From Anabaena catenula FACHB-362 (GTDB lineage Bacteria; Cyanobacteriota; Cyanobacteriia; Cyanobacteriales; Nostocaceae): DNA of 64,000 nt. Location of the stretch: the NCBI RefSeq assembly GCF_014698735.1, contig NZ_JACJTQ010000018.1, forward strand, positions 56,474 through 120,473, written 5' to 3'. A program made the translations under genes and the position numbers. Shown here in pieces: positions 17,910 to 26,617 of this stretch (within the stretch, counting starts at the first letter, position 1; each line of letters starts with the position of its first letter). The notes under the pieces were generated by a model that was not told where the DNA came from, searched no databases, and was given only the letters and a program-made list of their open reading frames with translations.

Positions 17910-18722
17910 GTGGAACTTGATCAGCAACTTGTGGTAAATGCTCTGAAATCAGAGCGTGAGTATACAGATTTACCATATTCTCTACATATTTTTGACAGCC
18001 TATCCTCAACTAATCAAACTGCGTGGGACTTGCTCAACCAAGGAGCAAAACCAGGATGTGTAGTTATTGCAACTCAACAAACTGCTGGTAGAGGACAATG
18101 GGGTCGTCAGTGGGTATCTCCTACTGGCGGACTATATCTGTCGGTTGGCATTTCTCCTAAACTAATAGCTGCGGATGCTTATCAGCTAACTTTAGCCAGT
18201 GCTTGGGGAATTGCCGCCCAGTTGCGAAAGTGTGGCGTAAGTGTAGGCATAAAATGGCCGAATGATTTAGTATTGGATGGTCGCAAACTAGGCGGCATTT
18301 TGACGGAAACCAAAGTCCATAAAGAACAAATTACCCAAGCTGTAATTGGTGTTGGTATTAACTGGTCTAACCCAGTACCTGAAACCGGTATCAATTTAGA
18401 ATTGTGGCAAAAGTTCCAAAACTTGCGACCAATTTCTTGTTTGGAAATGCTAACCTCAACAGTGTTGCTGGGAATAGAATCCGGTCTAGAGTGCCTGAGT
18501 GACGAAGGAATAGGCATACTATTATCTCGTTATCTTGATTTACTAACAAACATGGGTGATCAAGTGTATGTGAATAATCTTTTAGGCACTGTAGTTGGGG
18601 TGACACCTCAAGGAAATCTCCGTTTAAGAATGGCTGCATATGATACCCAGGAACTCATAACACCAGAAATTTCCGTCGAACCCGGTACAATCAGTTTAGG
18701 TTACTGTAAATCTTCTGTTTAA
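17910..18722 (+). CDS. birA: biotin--[acetyl-CoA-carboxylase] ligase
   Basis: BirA activates biotin with ATP and attaches it to the carboxyl carrier protein of acetyl-CoA carboxylase. The 270 residues contain the biotinyl-AMP loop TAGRGQWGRQW, the LYLSVGI strand, the IKWPNDL motif and GGILTET, then the C-terminal SH3-like domain (GDQVYVNN, GTVVGVTPQGNLRL). There is no N-terminal winged helix of the E. coli kind, so it is a monofunctional ligase without repressor activity. The start is a GTG. It is followed rightward by the M23 peptidase gene at 92 bases. Confidence 0.94.
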   Translation: MELDQQLVVNALKSEREYTDLPYSLHIFDSLSSTNQTAWDLLNQGAKPGCVVIATQQTAGRGQWGRQWVSPTGGLYLSVGISPKLIAADAYQLTLASAWGIAAQLRKCGVSVGIKWPNDLVLDGRKLGGILTETKVHKEQITQAVIGVGINWSNPVPETGINLELWQKFQNLRPISCLEMLTSTVLLGIESGLECLSDEGIGILLSRYLDLLTNMGDQVYVNNLLGTVVGVTPQGNLRLRMAAYDTQELITPEISVEPGTISLGYCKSSV

Positions 18723-18814
18723 CTTTTTAGGTTTGTTAAAAATTCCGCTCTTTGGGCAAGACAAACCACTGACATCATCTCTTTAAACTTAATTACACAC
18801 AACTGAGAGAACAA

Positions 18815-20488
18815 ATGACTCAGCGCCATAAATCTGCCCATAACCGCTTGCATAATTTGCAGACAGAAGGTTTAAAAAAGAAACGCTTTGCATCCACATT
18901 ACCAGCCCAAAGTCTCTGCTGGTTGAGCAGCATTAGCCTCATTGGTGGTGGCTTTGTGTCTGCTCAAATGGAAACATCGGTAGATAACATTGTTCCTACC
19001 AATGAGAATTCCCAGCCAGCAGCGGTTGCCGAGCCTGTAAAAAAAGCTACTAATGAGCAGGAAGCAGTGCGATCGCCCTCGGCACCGTCCTCCACGCAAT
19101 CGCAGCCAAATTTTGTTGAACGTCGCGCTAGACTCAGAAAAAAACTCAACCGAGAAAAAGTTTCCCAATCAAAACAACCAGTCATTATTTCTCAACCTAA
19201 AGTAGAGAATTCTGAACCTGCGCCTACTGTCAGAATCTCTAAACCCAAAGTAGAGAATTCTGAACCTAAGGCTACTGTCAGAATCTCTAAACCCAAAGTA
19301 GAAAGCTCACAGGCTGAAAAACCCCAAAATACTGCTAATTCAGTACCTGAGAAAGCCGTAGAATTTGTTAAACCAGCAAATAACTCAAACGGAACTGCTA
19401 GTACCAGCGCGAGGAAAACTCAGGATTACAATAACACCCTCATTGACCCCACGAATTACAACAATACTGCTACAAGTAACTATGAAGCACCCAGTTCTGT
19501 AATAGTCACAGAACGCGCTGGTGGCTGTCGAGCAGTTTTCTCAGAACGAGAAATTGCTCGTGGTGCTTGTGGTAAAAAAGCAATTGACAATCCTCGTGTA
19601 GCTGATTCTCCCAGTAAATCAGCACCCACTTGGCTCAGAAAAAGTGAAACCGCTAGTTTAGATAAAGCGCCCATAGTCCAGCAAATAGCGACTGAGTCCA
19701 GCCCAAAAACCCAGAGTGTAGTTCGGACTGTTGCTAGTGCTGTAAATAATAATAGAAGTTGGAGTAATTCCAACATTGGTCGTAGCAGTAATACAAAAAC
19801 TGCATATCGTTCCAATCGGTTTATCCCTCAACCAAGTGAATTCGCCACTACAAGCGTGAGTGCTACTCCCATTGCGCCTAGTTTTGGTAGTTTACCGGCA
19901 CCAATGGCAGAGGGTAACATTGCACCTCGCCCTAGCAATGTGTCTTATGAGTTCTCGCTGGCATCAGTCTTACCACAAATTCCTTATACTGGTGCAGTTG
20001 CTTATGGTGGTGGTATGGGTAACGCCACCTTTAGGGGAACAGGAATGATGTACCCCTTGTCTTTCTCCGCGCCGATTACTTCTGTGTTTGGCTGGCGGAT
20101 TCATCCCATTACAGGCAATAGACGTTTTCACGCTGGTACAGACATAGGTGCGCCCACAGGAACACCAATTTTGGCAGCGGCTAAAGGTCAAATCGAAACT
20201 GCTGACTGGTTAGGTGGTTATGGTTTAGCAGTAGTTATTAATCATAGTTCTGCTCAACAAACTCTTTACGGTCATATGTCAGAAATCTTTGTTCGCCCCG
20301 GTCAGTGGGTAGAACCAGGTAGTGTGATTGGCCGGGTTGGTAGCACTGGAAATTCAACAGGGCCTCACCTGCACTTTGAAGTCCGCCACCTAACAGCAAA
20401 CGGTTGGGTTGCGGTTGACCCAGGTGTACAGTTACAAGCTGGACTCAGCAACTTGGCACAAAGCACAAGGACAGCGCCGGCGCAGTAG
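18815..20488 (+). CDS. M23 family (LytM-type) peptidase, cell-wall hydrolase or septation factor
   Basis: A 557-residue envelope protein. The N-terminus is basic with one hydrophobic segment (SLCWLSSISLIGGGFVSA, about residues 32-50), a signal anchor. Residues 60-330 are disordered, rich in Ser, Pro, Lys and Asn, and contain two and a half copies of a 16-residue unit (KPKVENSEPxxTVRIS) encoded by 48-bp repeats at 19199-19294. The catalytic M23 domain is at about 420-540: HAGTDIGAPTG supplies the first zinc ligands (H, D) and GPHLHFEVR the HxH pair, with LYGHMS between them. All zinc ligands are present, so the enzyme should cut peptidoglycan cross-bridges. In heterocystous species related proteins act at the septum; that is inference here. 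Confidence 0.9.
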   Translation: MTQRHKSAHNRLHNLQTEGLKKKRFASTLPAQSLCWLSSISLIGGGFVSAQMETSVDNIVPTNENSQPAAVAEPVKKATNEQEAVRSPSAPSSTQSQPNFVERRARLRKKLNREKVSQSKQPVIISQPKVENSEPAPTVRISKPKVENSEPKATVRISKPKVESSQAEKPQNTANSVPEKAVEFVKPANNSNGTASTSARKTQDYNNTLIDPTNYNNTATSNYEAPSSVIVTERAGGCRAVFSEREIARGACGKKAIDNPRVADSPSKSAPTWLRKSETASLDKAPIVQQIATESSPKTQSVVRTVASAVNNNRSWSNSNIGRSSNTKTAYRSNRFIPQPSEFATTSVSATPIAPSFGSLPAPMAEGNIAPRPSNVSYEFSLASVLPQIPYTGAVAYGGGMGNATFRGTGMMYPLSFSAPITSVFGWRIHPITGNRRFHAGTDIGAPTGTPILAAAKGQIETADWLGGYGLAVVINHSSAQQTLYGHMSEIFVRPGQWVEPGSVIGRVGSTGNSTGPHLHFEVRHLTANGWVAVDPGVQLQAGLSNLAQSTRTAPAQ

Positions 20489-20495
20489 GTTGATG

Positions 20496-20672
20496 GGGAG
20501 AGGGGAGAGTAGGAGACGCGGTGATGGGGTGACGCGGTGATGGGGAAAAATAATTACCCCCTGCACCCTGCACCCTGCCCCCTGCCTCCTGCCCCCTGCC
20601 TCCTGCCCCCTGCCTCCTGCCCCCTGCCCCCTGCCCCCTGCACCCTGCCTCCTGTCTCCTGCCTCCTGCCTC
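20496..20672. repeat. heptanucleotide repeat array (CCTGCCC / CCTGCCT) with GACGCGG units
   Basis: A run of GATGGGG and GACGCGG units followed by at least fourteen CCTGCCC, CCTGCCT or CCTGCAC heptamers fills the entire gap between the convergent M23 and ribE genes. Confidence 0.9.
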
Positions 20673-20675
20673 AGT

Positions 20676-21353
20676 TTACAAATACCCGTGTTCTGTTAAA
20701 AATGCGGGTGTAATCATATCAAAACCAAGCTCATCTGTATCTTTATTGGGTTGATTGCCAGGATATAAGAATTTTTCGACGTATTTGCCGAGAATGTCTC
20801 CTTCAAGATTCACCCAACTACCAGGAACTAAATAGTTGAGATTAGTTTCGGCATAAGTAACGGGAATCACTGCTACAGTAAACACAGAGTTTTCTGGTTG
20901 ATATGTGGCTACGGTTAGGCTAATTCCATTGACAGCGATGCTACCTTTGGGGACAATATATCGAGCGATCGCATCTGATGCCACAAAAGTCATTTCCCAA
21001 GAAGTCGCAGTCTGTTCTGCTGACAGTAATTTCCCAATTCCGTCTACATGACCCATGACAAAATGACCACCGACTTTGCCGCCAACTCGCAGTGATGTTT
21101 CTAAGTTAACATAGCTTTCTTGGGTTTCTTCTCTACCTAAAGTCGTGCGCCGCAGGGTTTCTGGTGAAGCAGTGGCAATAAACCCATCTTTTAAAATTTC
21201 TTCTACTGTGAGACATACTCCATCTACAGCCACACTGTCACCATAGGCCAAATCCTGCATAATTCTCTCAGACTGGCTGACCAAACTAATCTTCCAAGAA
21301 TCATTCCCTAAGGGTTTGATAGTACCTAAGCCTTGAATCAATCCTGTAAACAC
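20676..21353 (-). CDS. ribE: riboflavin synthase (alpha subunit)
   Basis: Riboflavin synthase dismutates two 6,7-dimethyl-8-ribityllumazines into riboflavin. The 225 residues comprise two lumazine-binding barrels: the first with MFTGLIQGLGTI and DSVAVDGVCLTVEE, the second with GGHFVMGHVDG and KGSIAVNGISLTVA. The C-terminal trimer-forming helix is present, followed by a slightly longer tail (PGNQPNKDTDELGFDMITPAFLTEHGYL). It is transcribed alone, convergent with the M23 gene. Confidence 0.96.
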   Translation of the reverse strand: MFTGLIQGLGTIKPLGNDSWKISLVSQSERIMQDLAYGDSVAVDGVCLTVEEILKDGFIATASPETLRRTTLGREETQESYVNLETSLRVGGKVGGHFVMGHVDGIGKLLSAEQTATSWEMTFVASDAIARYIVPKGSIAVNGISLTVATYQPENSVFTVAVIPVTYAETNLNYLVPGSWVNLEGDILGKYVEKFLYPGNQPNKDTDELGFDMITPAFLTEHGYL

Positions 21354-21470
21354 TGTTTTTTACCAAACTAACTCTATTTATTGCTTAATTTTGGCGGAAA
21401 TCAACTGTTAATTCTGAAAACAATGTAAAACCTTTCAATATAATTTTCAGATTTTTTGCCAGATGAACAT

Positions 21471-21680
21471 TAACACATTAACATCAATCTCAAGGCATAC
21501 TTGGGTAAGAAGAATATTGTTTCGGTAAAGCAATTTGACTTACTCTGGCATTCACAACAAGTTCGGAGTTTAATAGAAGCAATTATAGAGAAGAAAAGCC
21601 CTATGTTTACTTCTGTCCCAGAAAAACCCAGCCAAGGGTATTATTTACAACTTAGTACTCAAGCAATTAAAGGATTGTAG
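21471..21680 (+). other. uninterrupted frame before the bifunctional nuclease gene, possible small gene or remnant
   Basis: From a stop near 21470 the frame stays open for about 65 codons and reads like protein (KQFDLLWHSQQVRSLIEAII, then EKKSPMFTSVPEKPSQGYYL), ending at a TAG 11 bases before the next gene. The only ATG is internal (21603, 25 residues). It may be the tail of a decayed gene or a leader. I could not assign a family. The rest of the 21354-21691 gap holds nothing else that I can support. Confidence 0.25.
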
Positions 21681-21691
21681 AGGGTTAGCCA

Positions 21692-22189
21692 ATGATTGAA
21701 ATGAGAGTCGCTGGTATAGCATTAGATGCCATAACCCGCAGCCCGATTGTACTTCTAAAAGATGGCTCAGATCGTCGGGCTTTACCAATTTATATCGGTC
21801 AAGAACAGGCTAGGGCAATTATGGGGGCGCTAGAACACCAAAAGCCTCCTAGACCTTTAACCCATGACTTAATTGTTAATATGTTGGAAGCATGGAATAT
21901 GATTCTAGAAAAGGTCATTATTCATTCTTTGCAGAAGGATACATTTTATGCAGTTTTGATTGTTCAACAAGGGGAAATTAAAAAAGAAATTGATGCCCGT
22001 CCTAGCGATGCGATCGCAATTGCCCTCCGTACAAATACACCTATTTGGGTTATGGAAGAGGTAGTAGCTGATGCTTCTATCCCAGTTGATAGAGATGCGG
22101 ATGAAGCTGAACAGCAAGCTTTTCGCGAATTTGTTTCTAATCTTCGTCCTGAAGATCTGATTAAACGATTTGATAATGGTGAAAGTTAA
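21692..22189 (+). CDS. bifunctional nuclease family protein (DUF151/BFN)
   Basis: The 165 residues match the bifunctional nuclease family, which shows RNase and DNase activity in plants and is conserved in cyanobacteria, where the role is unclear. Motifs: MIEMRVAGIALDAITRSPIV, the LPIYIGQEQARAI block, RPLTHDLIVNMLEAWN, and the core DARPSDAIAIALRT. An acidic tail (DRDADEAEQQAFREF) resembles the UVR-type extension. The start follows AGAGGGTTAG. It is followed by an inverted-repeat element and the aldo/keto reductase gene. Confidence 0.9.
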   Translation: MIEMRVAGIALDAITRSPIVLLKDGSDRRALPIYIGQEQARAIMGALEHQKPPRPLTHDLIVNMLEAWNMILEKVIIHSLQKDTFYAVLIVQQGEIKKEIDARPSDAIAIALRTNTPIWVMEEVVADASIPVDRDADEAEQQAFREFVSNLRPEDLIKRFDNGES

Positions 22190-22252
22190 GTAAGTAATAA
22201 ATGCTGATTATTGATACTAGTTATCGATGATTCTGCACTTACATATTTTAAT

Positions 22253-22282
22253 TGTAGAGACGTTTCATGAAACGCCTCTACA
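22253..22282. repeat. second copy of the TGTAGAGACGTTT inverted repeat
   Basis: Arms TGTAGAGACGTTTC and GAAACGCCTCTACA pair with one mismatch. It lies 17 bases before the aldo/keto reductase start, so it is likely in that gene's 5' leader or promoter. See 4100-4129 for the first copy. Confidence 0.7.
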
Positions 22283-22299
22283 GGATTTACAACTGATTT

Positions 22300-23430
22300 A
22301 TGCAATATCGGCGTTTTGGTAAAACTAATTTACACTTCTCGGTTTTTTCTTTGGGAACAATGCGTTATTTAGCTAACGCAAAAACTGCTCAAAAAACCAT
22401 TGAAAAAGCTTTATCTTTGGGAATTAATCACATTGAAACAGCTAGAGGTTATGGTAAAAGTGAAGAGTATTTAGGTGCAGCGATAAAAGCTGGGTTGTCA
22501 GTACCCAGAAATCAACTCTATATCACTACAAAAATTGCTCCCACACCCGACGCTGACACTATGCGTCACTGTATTGATGAATCATTACAACGTTTGAATT
22601 TAGATTATCTTGATTGTTTGGGTATTCATGGTTTAAATACCCCAGAACATCTAGAATGGGTACAAGCTAAAAACGGCTGTATGCAAGCTGTACAAAAAGC
22701 AGTAAATGATGGTAGAGTAAAACACGTTGGTTTTTCTACCCACGCTTCATTAGATATAATTCTGGCAGCAATTAATACAGAATTTTTTGAATTTATTAAT
22801 TTGCATTATTATTATTTTTTCCAACGCAACGCTTCAGCTATTCAAGAAGCGACAAGAAAAGATATGGGTGTTTTTATTATTTCTCCTGCGGATAAAGGAG
22901 GAAGATTGTATACACCACCCTCAACTTTAAAAGAACTCTGTCAGCCATTTACACCTTTAGAATTAAACTATAGATTTTTGTTGAGTAACAACCGCATTAC
23001 AACTTTAAGTGTAGGTGCTGCAACTCCAGAAGAATTAATTGCACCTTTGGAATTTGCTGATGATGTTGGTGAGTTAACTTCAGCAGAAATTGCTGTTTTT
23101 GAAGAATTAGAAAATCAGCAAAACATGGTTTTAAATACTGATAAATGTAGTCAGTGTTATGCTTGTTTACCTTGTCCTGAAAATATCAATATTCCTGAAG
23201 TTTTAAGATTAAGAAATTTAGCAGTTGCTTACGACATGAACGATTATGGAAAATATCGTTATGGAATGTTTGAAAATGCTGGTCATTGGTTTCCTGGAAT
23301 GAAGGGAAATCGCTGTACAGAATGCGGTGATTGTTTACCTAAATGTCCTGAAAACTTAGATATTCCGGCTTTGTTAGCAGATACCCATGAGAGATTAAAT
23401 GGGAAAGCTGGGAGAAGATTGTGGGGTTGA
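22300..23430 (+). CDS. aldo/keto reductase with C-terminal 4Fe-4S ferredoxin domain
   Basis: A fusion of 376 residues. Residues 1-275 form an aldo/keto reductase barrel (RRFGKTNLHFSVFSLGTMR, the catalytic-Tyr region IETARGYGKSEEYLG, and a lysine in YITTKIAP). Residues 280-360 carry two clusters of cysteines, CSQCYACLPC and CTECGDCLPKCPENLDIP, typical of a 2[4Fe-4S] ferredoxin-like domain. The active-site Tyr is in RGYG, and the histidine in CLGIHGLN. Proteins of this build occur widely in cyanobacteria and anaerobes; the substrate is not known, and electrons could come from ferredoxin instead of NADPH. It is monocistronic and ends beside a repeat element. Confidence 0.9.
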   Translation: MQYRRFGKTNLHFSVFSLGTMRYLANAKTAQKTIEKALSLGINHIETARGYGKSEEYLGAAIKAGLSVPRNQLYITTKIAPTPDADTMRHCIDESLQRLNLDYLDCLGIHGLNTPEHLEWVQAKNGCMQAVQKAVNDGRVKHVGFSTHASLDIILAAINTEFFEFINLHYYYFFQRNASAIQEATRKDMGVFIISPADKGGRLYTPPSTLKELCQPFTPLELNYRFLLSNNRITTLSVGAATPEELIAPLEFADDVGELTSAEIAVFEELENQQNMVLNTDKCSQCYACLPCPENINIPEVLRLRNLAVAYDMNDYGKYRYGMFENAGHWFPGMKGNRCTECGDCLPKCPENLDIPALLADTHERLNGKAGRRLWG

Positions 23431-23442
23431 TATAGTAAGAAT

Positions 23443-23623
23443 TTGTCAGAATCAGGATATCCAGGATTTAAAGATTTTCAGGATGAAGATATTCAATATA
23501 TTTTTGTCAGAATCAGGATATCCAGGATTTAAAGATTTTCAGGATGAAGATATTCAATATATTTTTGTCAGAATCAGGATATCCAGGATTTAAGGATTTT
23601 CAGGATGAAGATATTCAATATTT
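23443..23623 (+). repeat. three tandem copies of a 61-bp unit
   Basis: GTCAGAATCAGGAT starts at 23445, 23506 and 23567, a fixed period of 61. The three units are almost identical (a single a/g difference in AAAGATTTT versus AAGGATTTT) and the third decays after ATTCAATAT. There are no variable spacers, so this is not a CRISPR array. Confidence 0.9.
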
Positions 23624-23779
23624 TAAATAACACCCACATTCTGTTAAGCTAAATCAGCATGACCATGATTTAATTATTTTCAACACAAAATCTTTTATTG
23701 ATAAATACTATATTCTAAAAATCTGCAAATCATCTCCATCATCATCCAATAAAAATCCTGTAAATCCTGATTCTGACAA
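23443..23779. mobile_element. MITE-like element with TTGTCAGAATCAGGAT inverted ends
   Basis: A perfect 16-base inverted repeat (23443-23458 with 23764-23779) bounds 337 bases without a coding frame. Inside, on the left, are three 61-bp tandem units. The same sequence modules (AATCAGGATATCCAGGATTT and AAGGATTTTCAGGAT) recur in the 62601-63050 element, so this is one family of non-autonomous elements. No target duplication was identified. Confidence 0.6.
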
Positions 23780-24000
23780 TAAAAATATGAGAAATTCGTT
23801 AATCAACTATTACAACATTTTTATATTCAGTGTTATGTAACTGGTAAATTTATAATTTACGTAAATTCTCTATTGCTTTTTATATCGATAAATTGAGCTA
23901 TTTATCGACAAAATCGAGAAAATAAAGAATATTTTGACTTTGGCGCAATAAAAAATACAATCATTATTATAATAATCTTAGTTATTTAACACACATCATC
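23780..24000. other. AT-rich upstream region of the three-gene cassette
   Basis: About 220 bases, strongly AT-rich, without a gene. The promoter of the cassette at 24001 should be here. A palindromic TATCGATA lies near 23882 and a TATTTATCGAC motif shortly after it; I make no further claim. Confidence 0.4.
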
Positions 24001-24669
24001 ATGAGTTCAAAAACAAATGAATTACAGGCGGGTTACGCTCAAACTCGCTTGCTGCTTGCGTTGTGGGATTTGGGAGCAAATAAACAGGAAGTGAAAAAAG
24101 GCTTGCTGACGAAGCGGATAGTGGCTAAGGGTCAGAAGATGGCCGATTATAAAGAGATTTTAGAGGATTTGCAAACGCAGGGGGCTGTTAATGTTTCTAG
24201 GACTGGTTATACTCTCATCTCACCAATAGGTTTAGAAGTGTTGGGTGCGGGTTTGCGTAGTGAGGAGTTTAAGTTTGAGGGGACTATTGTTGGTACTTGG
24301 GCTGCTAATGCGTTGTTGCGGTGGATAGGTCAGATTGATGTTGTGGTTACTGCGCCGGTTGCGTCTGGTGGTGAGGTGATTGGTTCTTATGAGGAGTTTA
24401 AGTCTGTCGCGTTGGATGTTTATGACAAGTTGAATTATGAATACAACTTAGGTGATTTAGTGCCAATTTATCGGATTAGAAGAGAAATAGGTGAGCGTTT
24501 AAGTCGTACAGATTTTAATAGCTGGCTATTGGAGATGCAAAAGAACGATATTGTTCAGCTAATCGGTGGGGAAATGACAGATATCACACCAGACAAAGCT
24601 GAAGACTCAATTACAACTAAATTAAGCGGATTGCGCTATTACGTCAAACGTCTCAATTCTGTAAATTAA
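24001..24669 (+). CDS. winged-helix-like protein, first gene of a putative defence cassette
   Basis: I do not recognise a named family. The 222 residues appear to hold two similar helical DNA-binding modules. The first (residues about 12-80) is TRLLLALWDLGANKQEVKKG then ILEDLQTQGAVNVSRTGYTL, a helix-turn-helix followed by a hairpin wing. The second (about 145-220) is GDLVPIYRIRREIGERLSR then FNSWLLEMQKNDIVQLIGGE, with the same build. Between them is a hydrophobic helix and a short basic-free linker. There is no signal peptide. It is followed at 38 bases by the ATPase gene. Its base composition in the middle (24190-24420, GT-rich) differs from the AT-rich flanks. A role in DNA binding or in loading the ATPase is inferred only. 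Confidence 0.65.
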   Translation: MSSKTNELQAGYAQTRLLLALWDLGANKQEVKKGLLTKRIVAKGQKMADYKEILEDLQTQGAVNVSRTGYTLISPIGLEVLGAGLRSEEFKFEGTIVGTWAANALLRWIGQIDVVVTAPVASGGEVIGSYEEFKSVALDVYDKLNYEYNLGDLVPIYRIRREIGERLSRTDFNSWLLEMQKNDIVQLIGGEMTDITPDKAEDSITTKLSGLRYYVKRLNSVN

Positions 24670-24707
24670 CCTCAATTCCTTTGTTCCTTCTTACACACCT
24701 AATTATT

Positions 24708-26615
24708 ATGACTACTTCTCCTGTTTCCTCAATTGAAGAAATTAATGCAGCTTTACAAGAGCAAAATCCCTTTGCCAAGCCCCCAGTAGTTTGCATAGAT
24801 GAAGTTTGGGGTAAGGAATTTCCAGATGTAAAAACACTCAATGCTCATGCTTCAGATGCTGTGTTTCAAGCACTAAATCAAATTCGTAGTGGTCAGTATC
24901 TAAAAACTTCAATTGCCATTACTGCTGAACCAGGAACTGGTAAAACGCACATTATTAGTCGTATTAGGCATCGTCTTCAAGCTGAGGGTGGCGCTTTATT
25001 TGTTTATGCTAATCAATTTAACGATTTAAACAATATTAAGCAAGGATTTCAGCGCACTTTAGGAGATAGCCTTGGGCGTATAGGCAGTAAAGGAGTAACA
25101 CAGTGGCAAGAACTTGCTTCAGAGATTGCAAATCAAGCTCTGAAATTCGTTCAGCCTAATGCTAAAACTTTGTTACCACACCAGTTATTTCAGTTGCTTA
25201 GTGAAGCTGAAATTAAGATAACAAGAACTCGAATTAGACAATTAACAGAGGCATTTAGAAAAACTAAACCCAATCTCAGAAATCCTGATCTAGTTCGAGC
25301 TATACTTTGGACTCTTGTTGATTCAGAATCTCTTTATGCAGTCAATTGGTTATCTGGTTATGAGCTTGCTCAATATAAAGCAAATGAACTTTTTTTACCT
25401 AGTATTAGTGGCGAACCTTTTGATAATATCCAGCAAATATTTGATTTAATCAGTGATTATAATCAACTAGTAATTTGTTTTGATGAACTAGATGATCCTA
25501 CCCAATTTAATGATGCTGGATATACAAAAGCTCAGGTTGTTGCTGGCTTAGTAAAAGAATTATTTGAAAATCTTAGTAAAGGTCTCATCTTAACTGTAAT
25601 GATACCTGCTACATGGCAAAATAAGATTAAACAGTTACCCGTTGGTGTACATAGTAGAATTATAATTTATGGTAATCCTCTTGACTTAAAGTATATGGAT
25701 GGGGATTCAATTATTGAGCTAGTAGCTTTACGCTTAAAAGAGTTCTACACTGACAGAAACTTACTACCTCCGCATAAATTGTATCCATTTACAGAAGATC
25801 AACTAAGAGATTTAAGTAGTGAAGAGAAACCACCAGTGAGGAGGATTTTACAATGGTGTAGAGAAAATTATAAGCGACTGCCAATTGTTGAAGAAGATCA
25901 AGTAGAACAAGCTTTTAAAAAAGAGATTGAGCAAAATATTAATAGTTATTTAGATGATAATTATTTGTTAGCTGATGCTTTATTACTTAGTTTTCAATCA
26001 TTGATAAATCAAACAATAGAAAGAGTAACTATTAAACAAGTTACATCAAAAATAAAGAAAAATGGGAGAAAAGATAATCATATTAATTTTAAAATCATCG
26101 GACAAGAAGACACAAAAGAAGTAAGCATTGGAGTTGCAGTTCTACAAAATCCTAGTGGTCAGTCATTAGGAGCAGGTTTGAAAAAGTTGAGAGATTACGA
26201 AAAGCTAGATTTAACTCGTGGTTGCTTAGTTCGCTCTAAATCTAAAGACAAAGAAATAAGCCCTCACTTAGATAAAACTTATATTCAGCCGATCATATCT
26301 CAAGGGGGAGAATTTGTAGAACTCAAGGAAGAAGAGATAAAACCACTTCTAGCAATTCTATCTGTTTATAAAAAGCGCGGAGACTATAACTTAAAAGAAG
26401 AGGATATTTTTAAGTTTATTGCTAATAAAAGTACAAACTACCAGCTAGGTATAAGTAATCTTTTGTTGAAAGAAATTTTGAGTGATCCATCTTATCAAAT
26501 ACCTGATGGTATAATTGGCAGTGAACCACAAATTACAGATGAAATTAACTATTCTGACTTATCTGATTCATCGGATTTTTCTGATATTACTGAATTAGCA
26601 ACAGCAGGCGATTAA
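24708..26615 (+). CDS. AAA+/STAND-like P-loop ATPase, second gene of the cassette
   Basis: The 635 residues contain an N-terminal lead (PFAKPPVVCIDEVWGKEFPD), a Walker A motif AEPGTGKT at residues 73-80 (first Gly replaced by Ala; K79 and T80 present) and a Walker B LVICFDELDD with D259 and E260. A sensor-like strand LILTVMIPATW follows at about 295. The organisation resembles Orc1/Cdc6-like or STAND ATPases that load onto DNA or sense an invader. Residues 420-560 form an unassigned alpha/beta domain (GVAVLQNPSGQSLGAGLKKL, DLTRGCLVRSKSKDKE), and the C-terminus is acidic (DLSDSSDFSDITE). I start at the ATG 24708; a TTG-led extension of 9 residues has no support. It ends 2 bases before the nuclease gene, so both are translated together. 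Confidence 0.8.
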   Translation: MTTSPVSSIEEINAALQEQNPFAKPPVVCIDEVWGKEFPDVKTLNAHASDAVFQALNQIRSGQYLKTSIAITAEPGTGKTHIISRIRHRLQAEGGALFVYANQFNDLNNIKQGFQRTLGDSLGRIGSKGVTQWQELASEIANQALKFVQPNAKTLLPHQLFQLLSEAEIKITRTRIRQLTEAFRKTKPNLRNPDLVRAILWTLVDSESLYAVNWLSGYELAQYKANELFLPSISGEPFDNIQQIFDLISDYNQLVICFDELDDPTQFNDAGYTKAQVVAGLVKELFENLSKGLILTVMIPATWQNKIKQLPVGVHSRIIIYGNPLDLKYMDGDSIIELVALRLKEFYTDRNLLPPHKLYPFTEDQLRDLSSEEKPPVRRILQWCRENYKRLPIVEEDQVEQAFKKEIEQNINSYLDDNYLLADALLLSFQSLINQTIERVTIKQVTSKIKKNGRKDNHINFKIIGQEDTKEVSIGVAVLQNPSGQSLGAGLKKLRDYEKLDLTRGCLVRSKSKDKEISPHLDKTYIQPIISQGGEFVELKEEEIKPLLAILSVYKKRGDYNLKEEDIFKFIANKSTNYQLGISNLLLKEILSDPSYQIPDGIIGSEPQITDEINYSDLSDSSDFSDITELATAGD

Positions 26616-26617
26616 GT

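Noticed and set aside
23443..23623. Regular repeats that could be a CRISPR array
   Set aside because: The three 61-bp units are contiguous with no variable spacers, and no cas genes are near.
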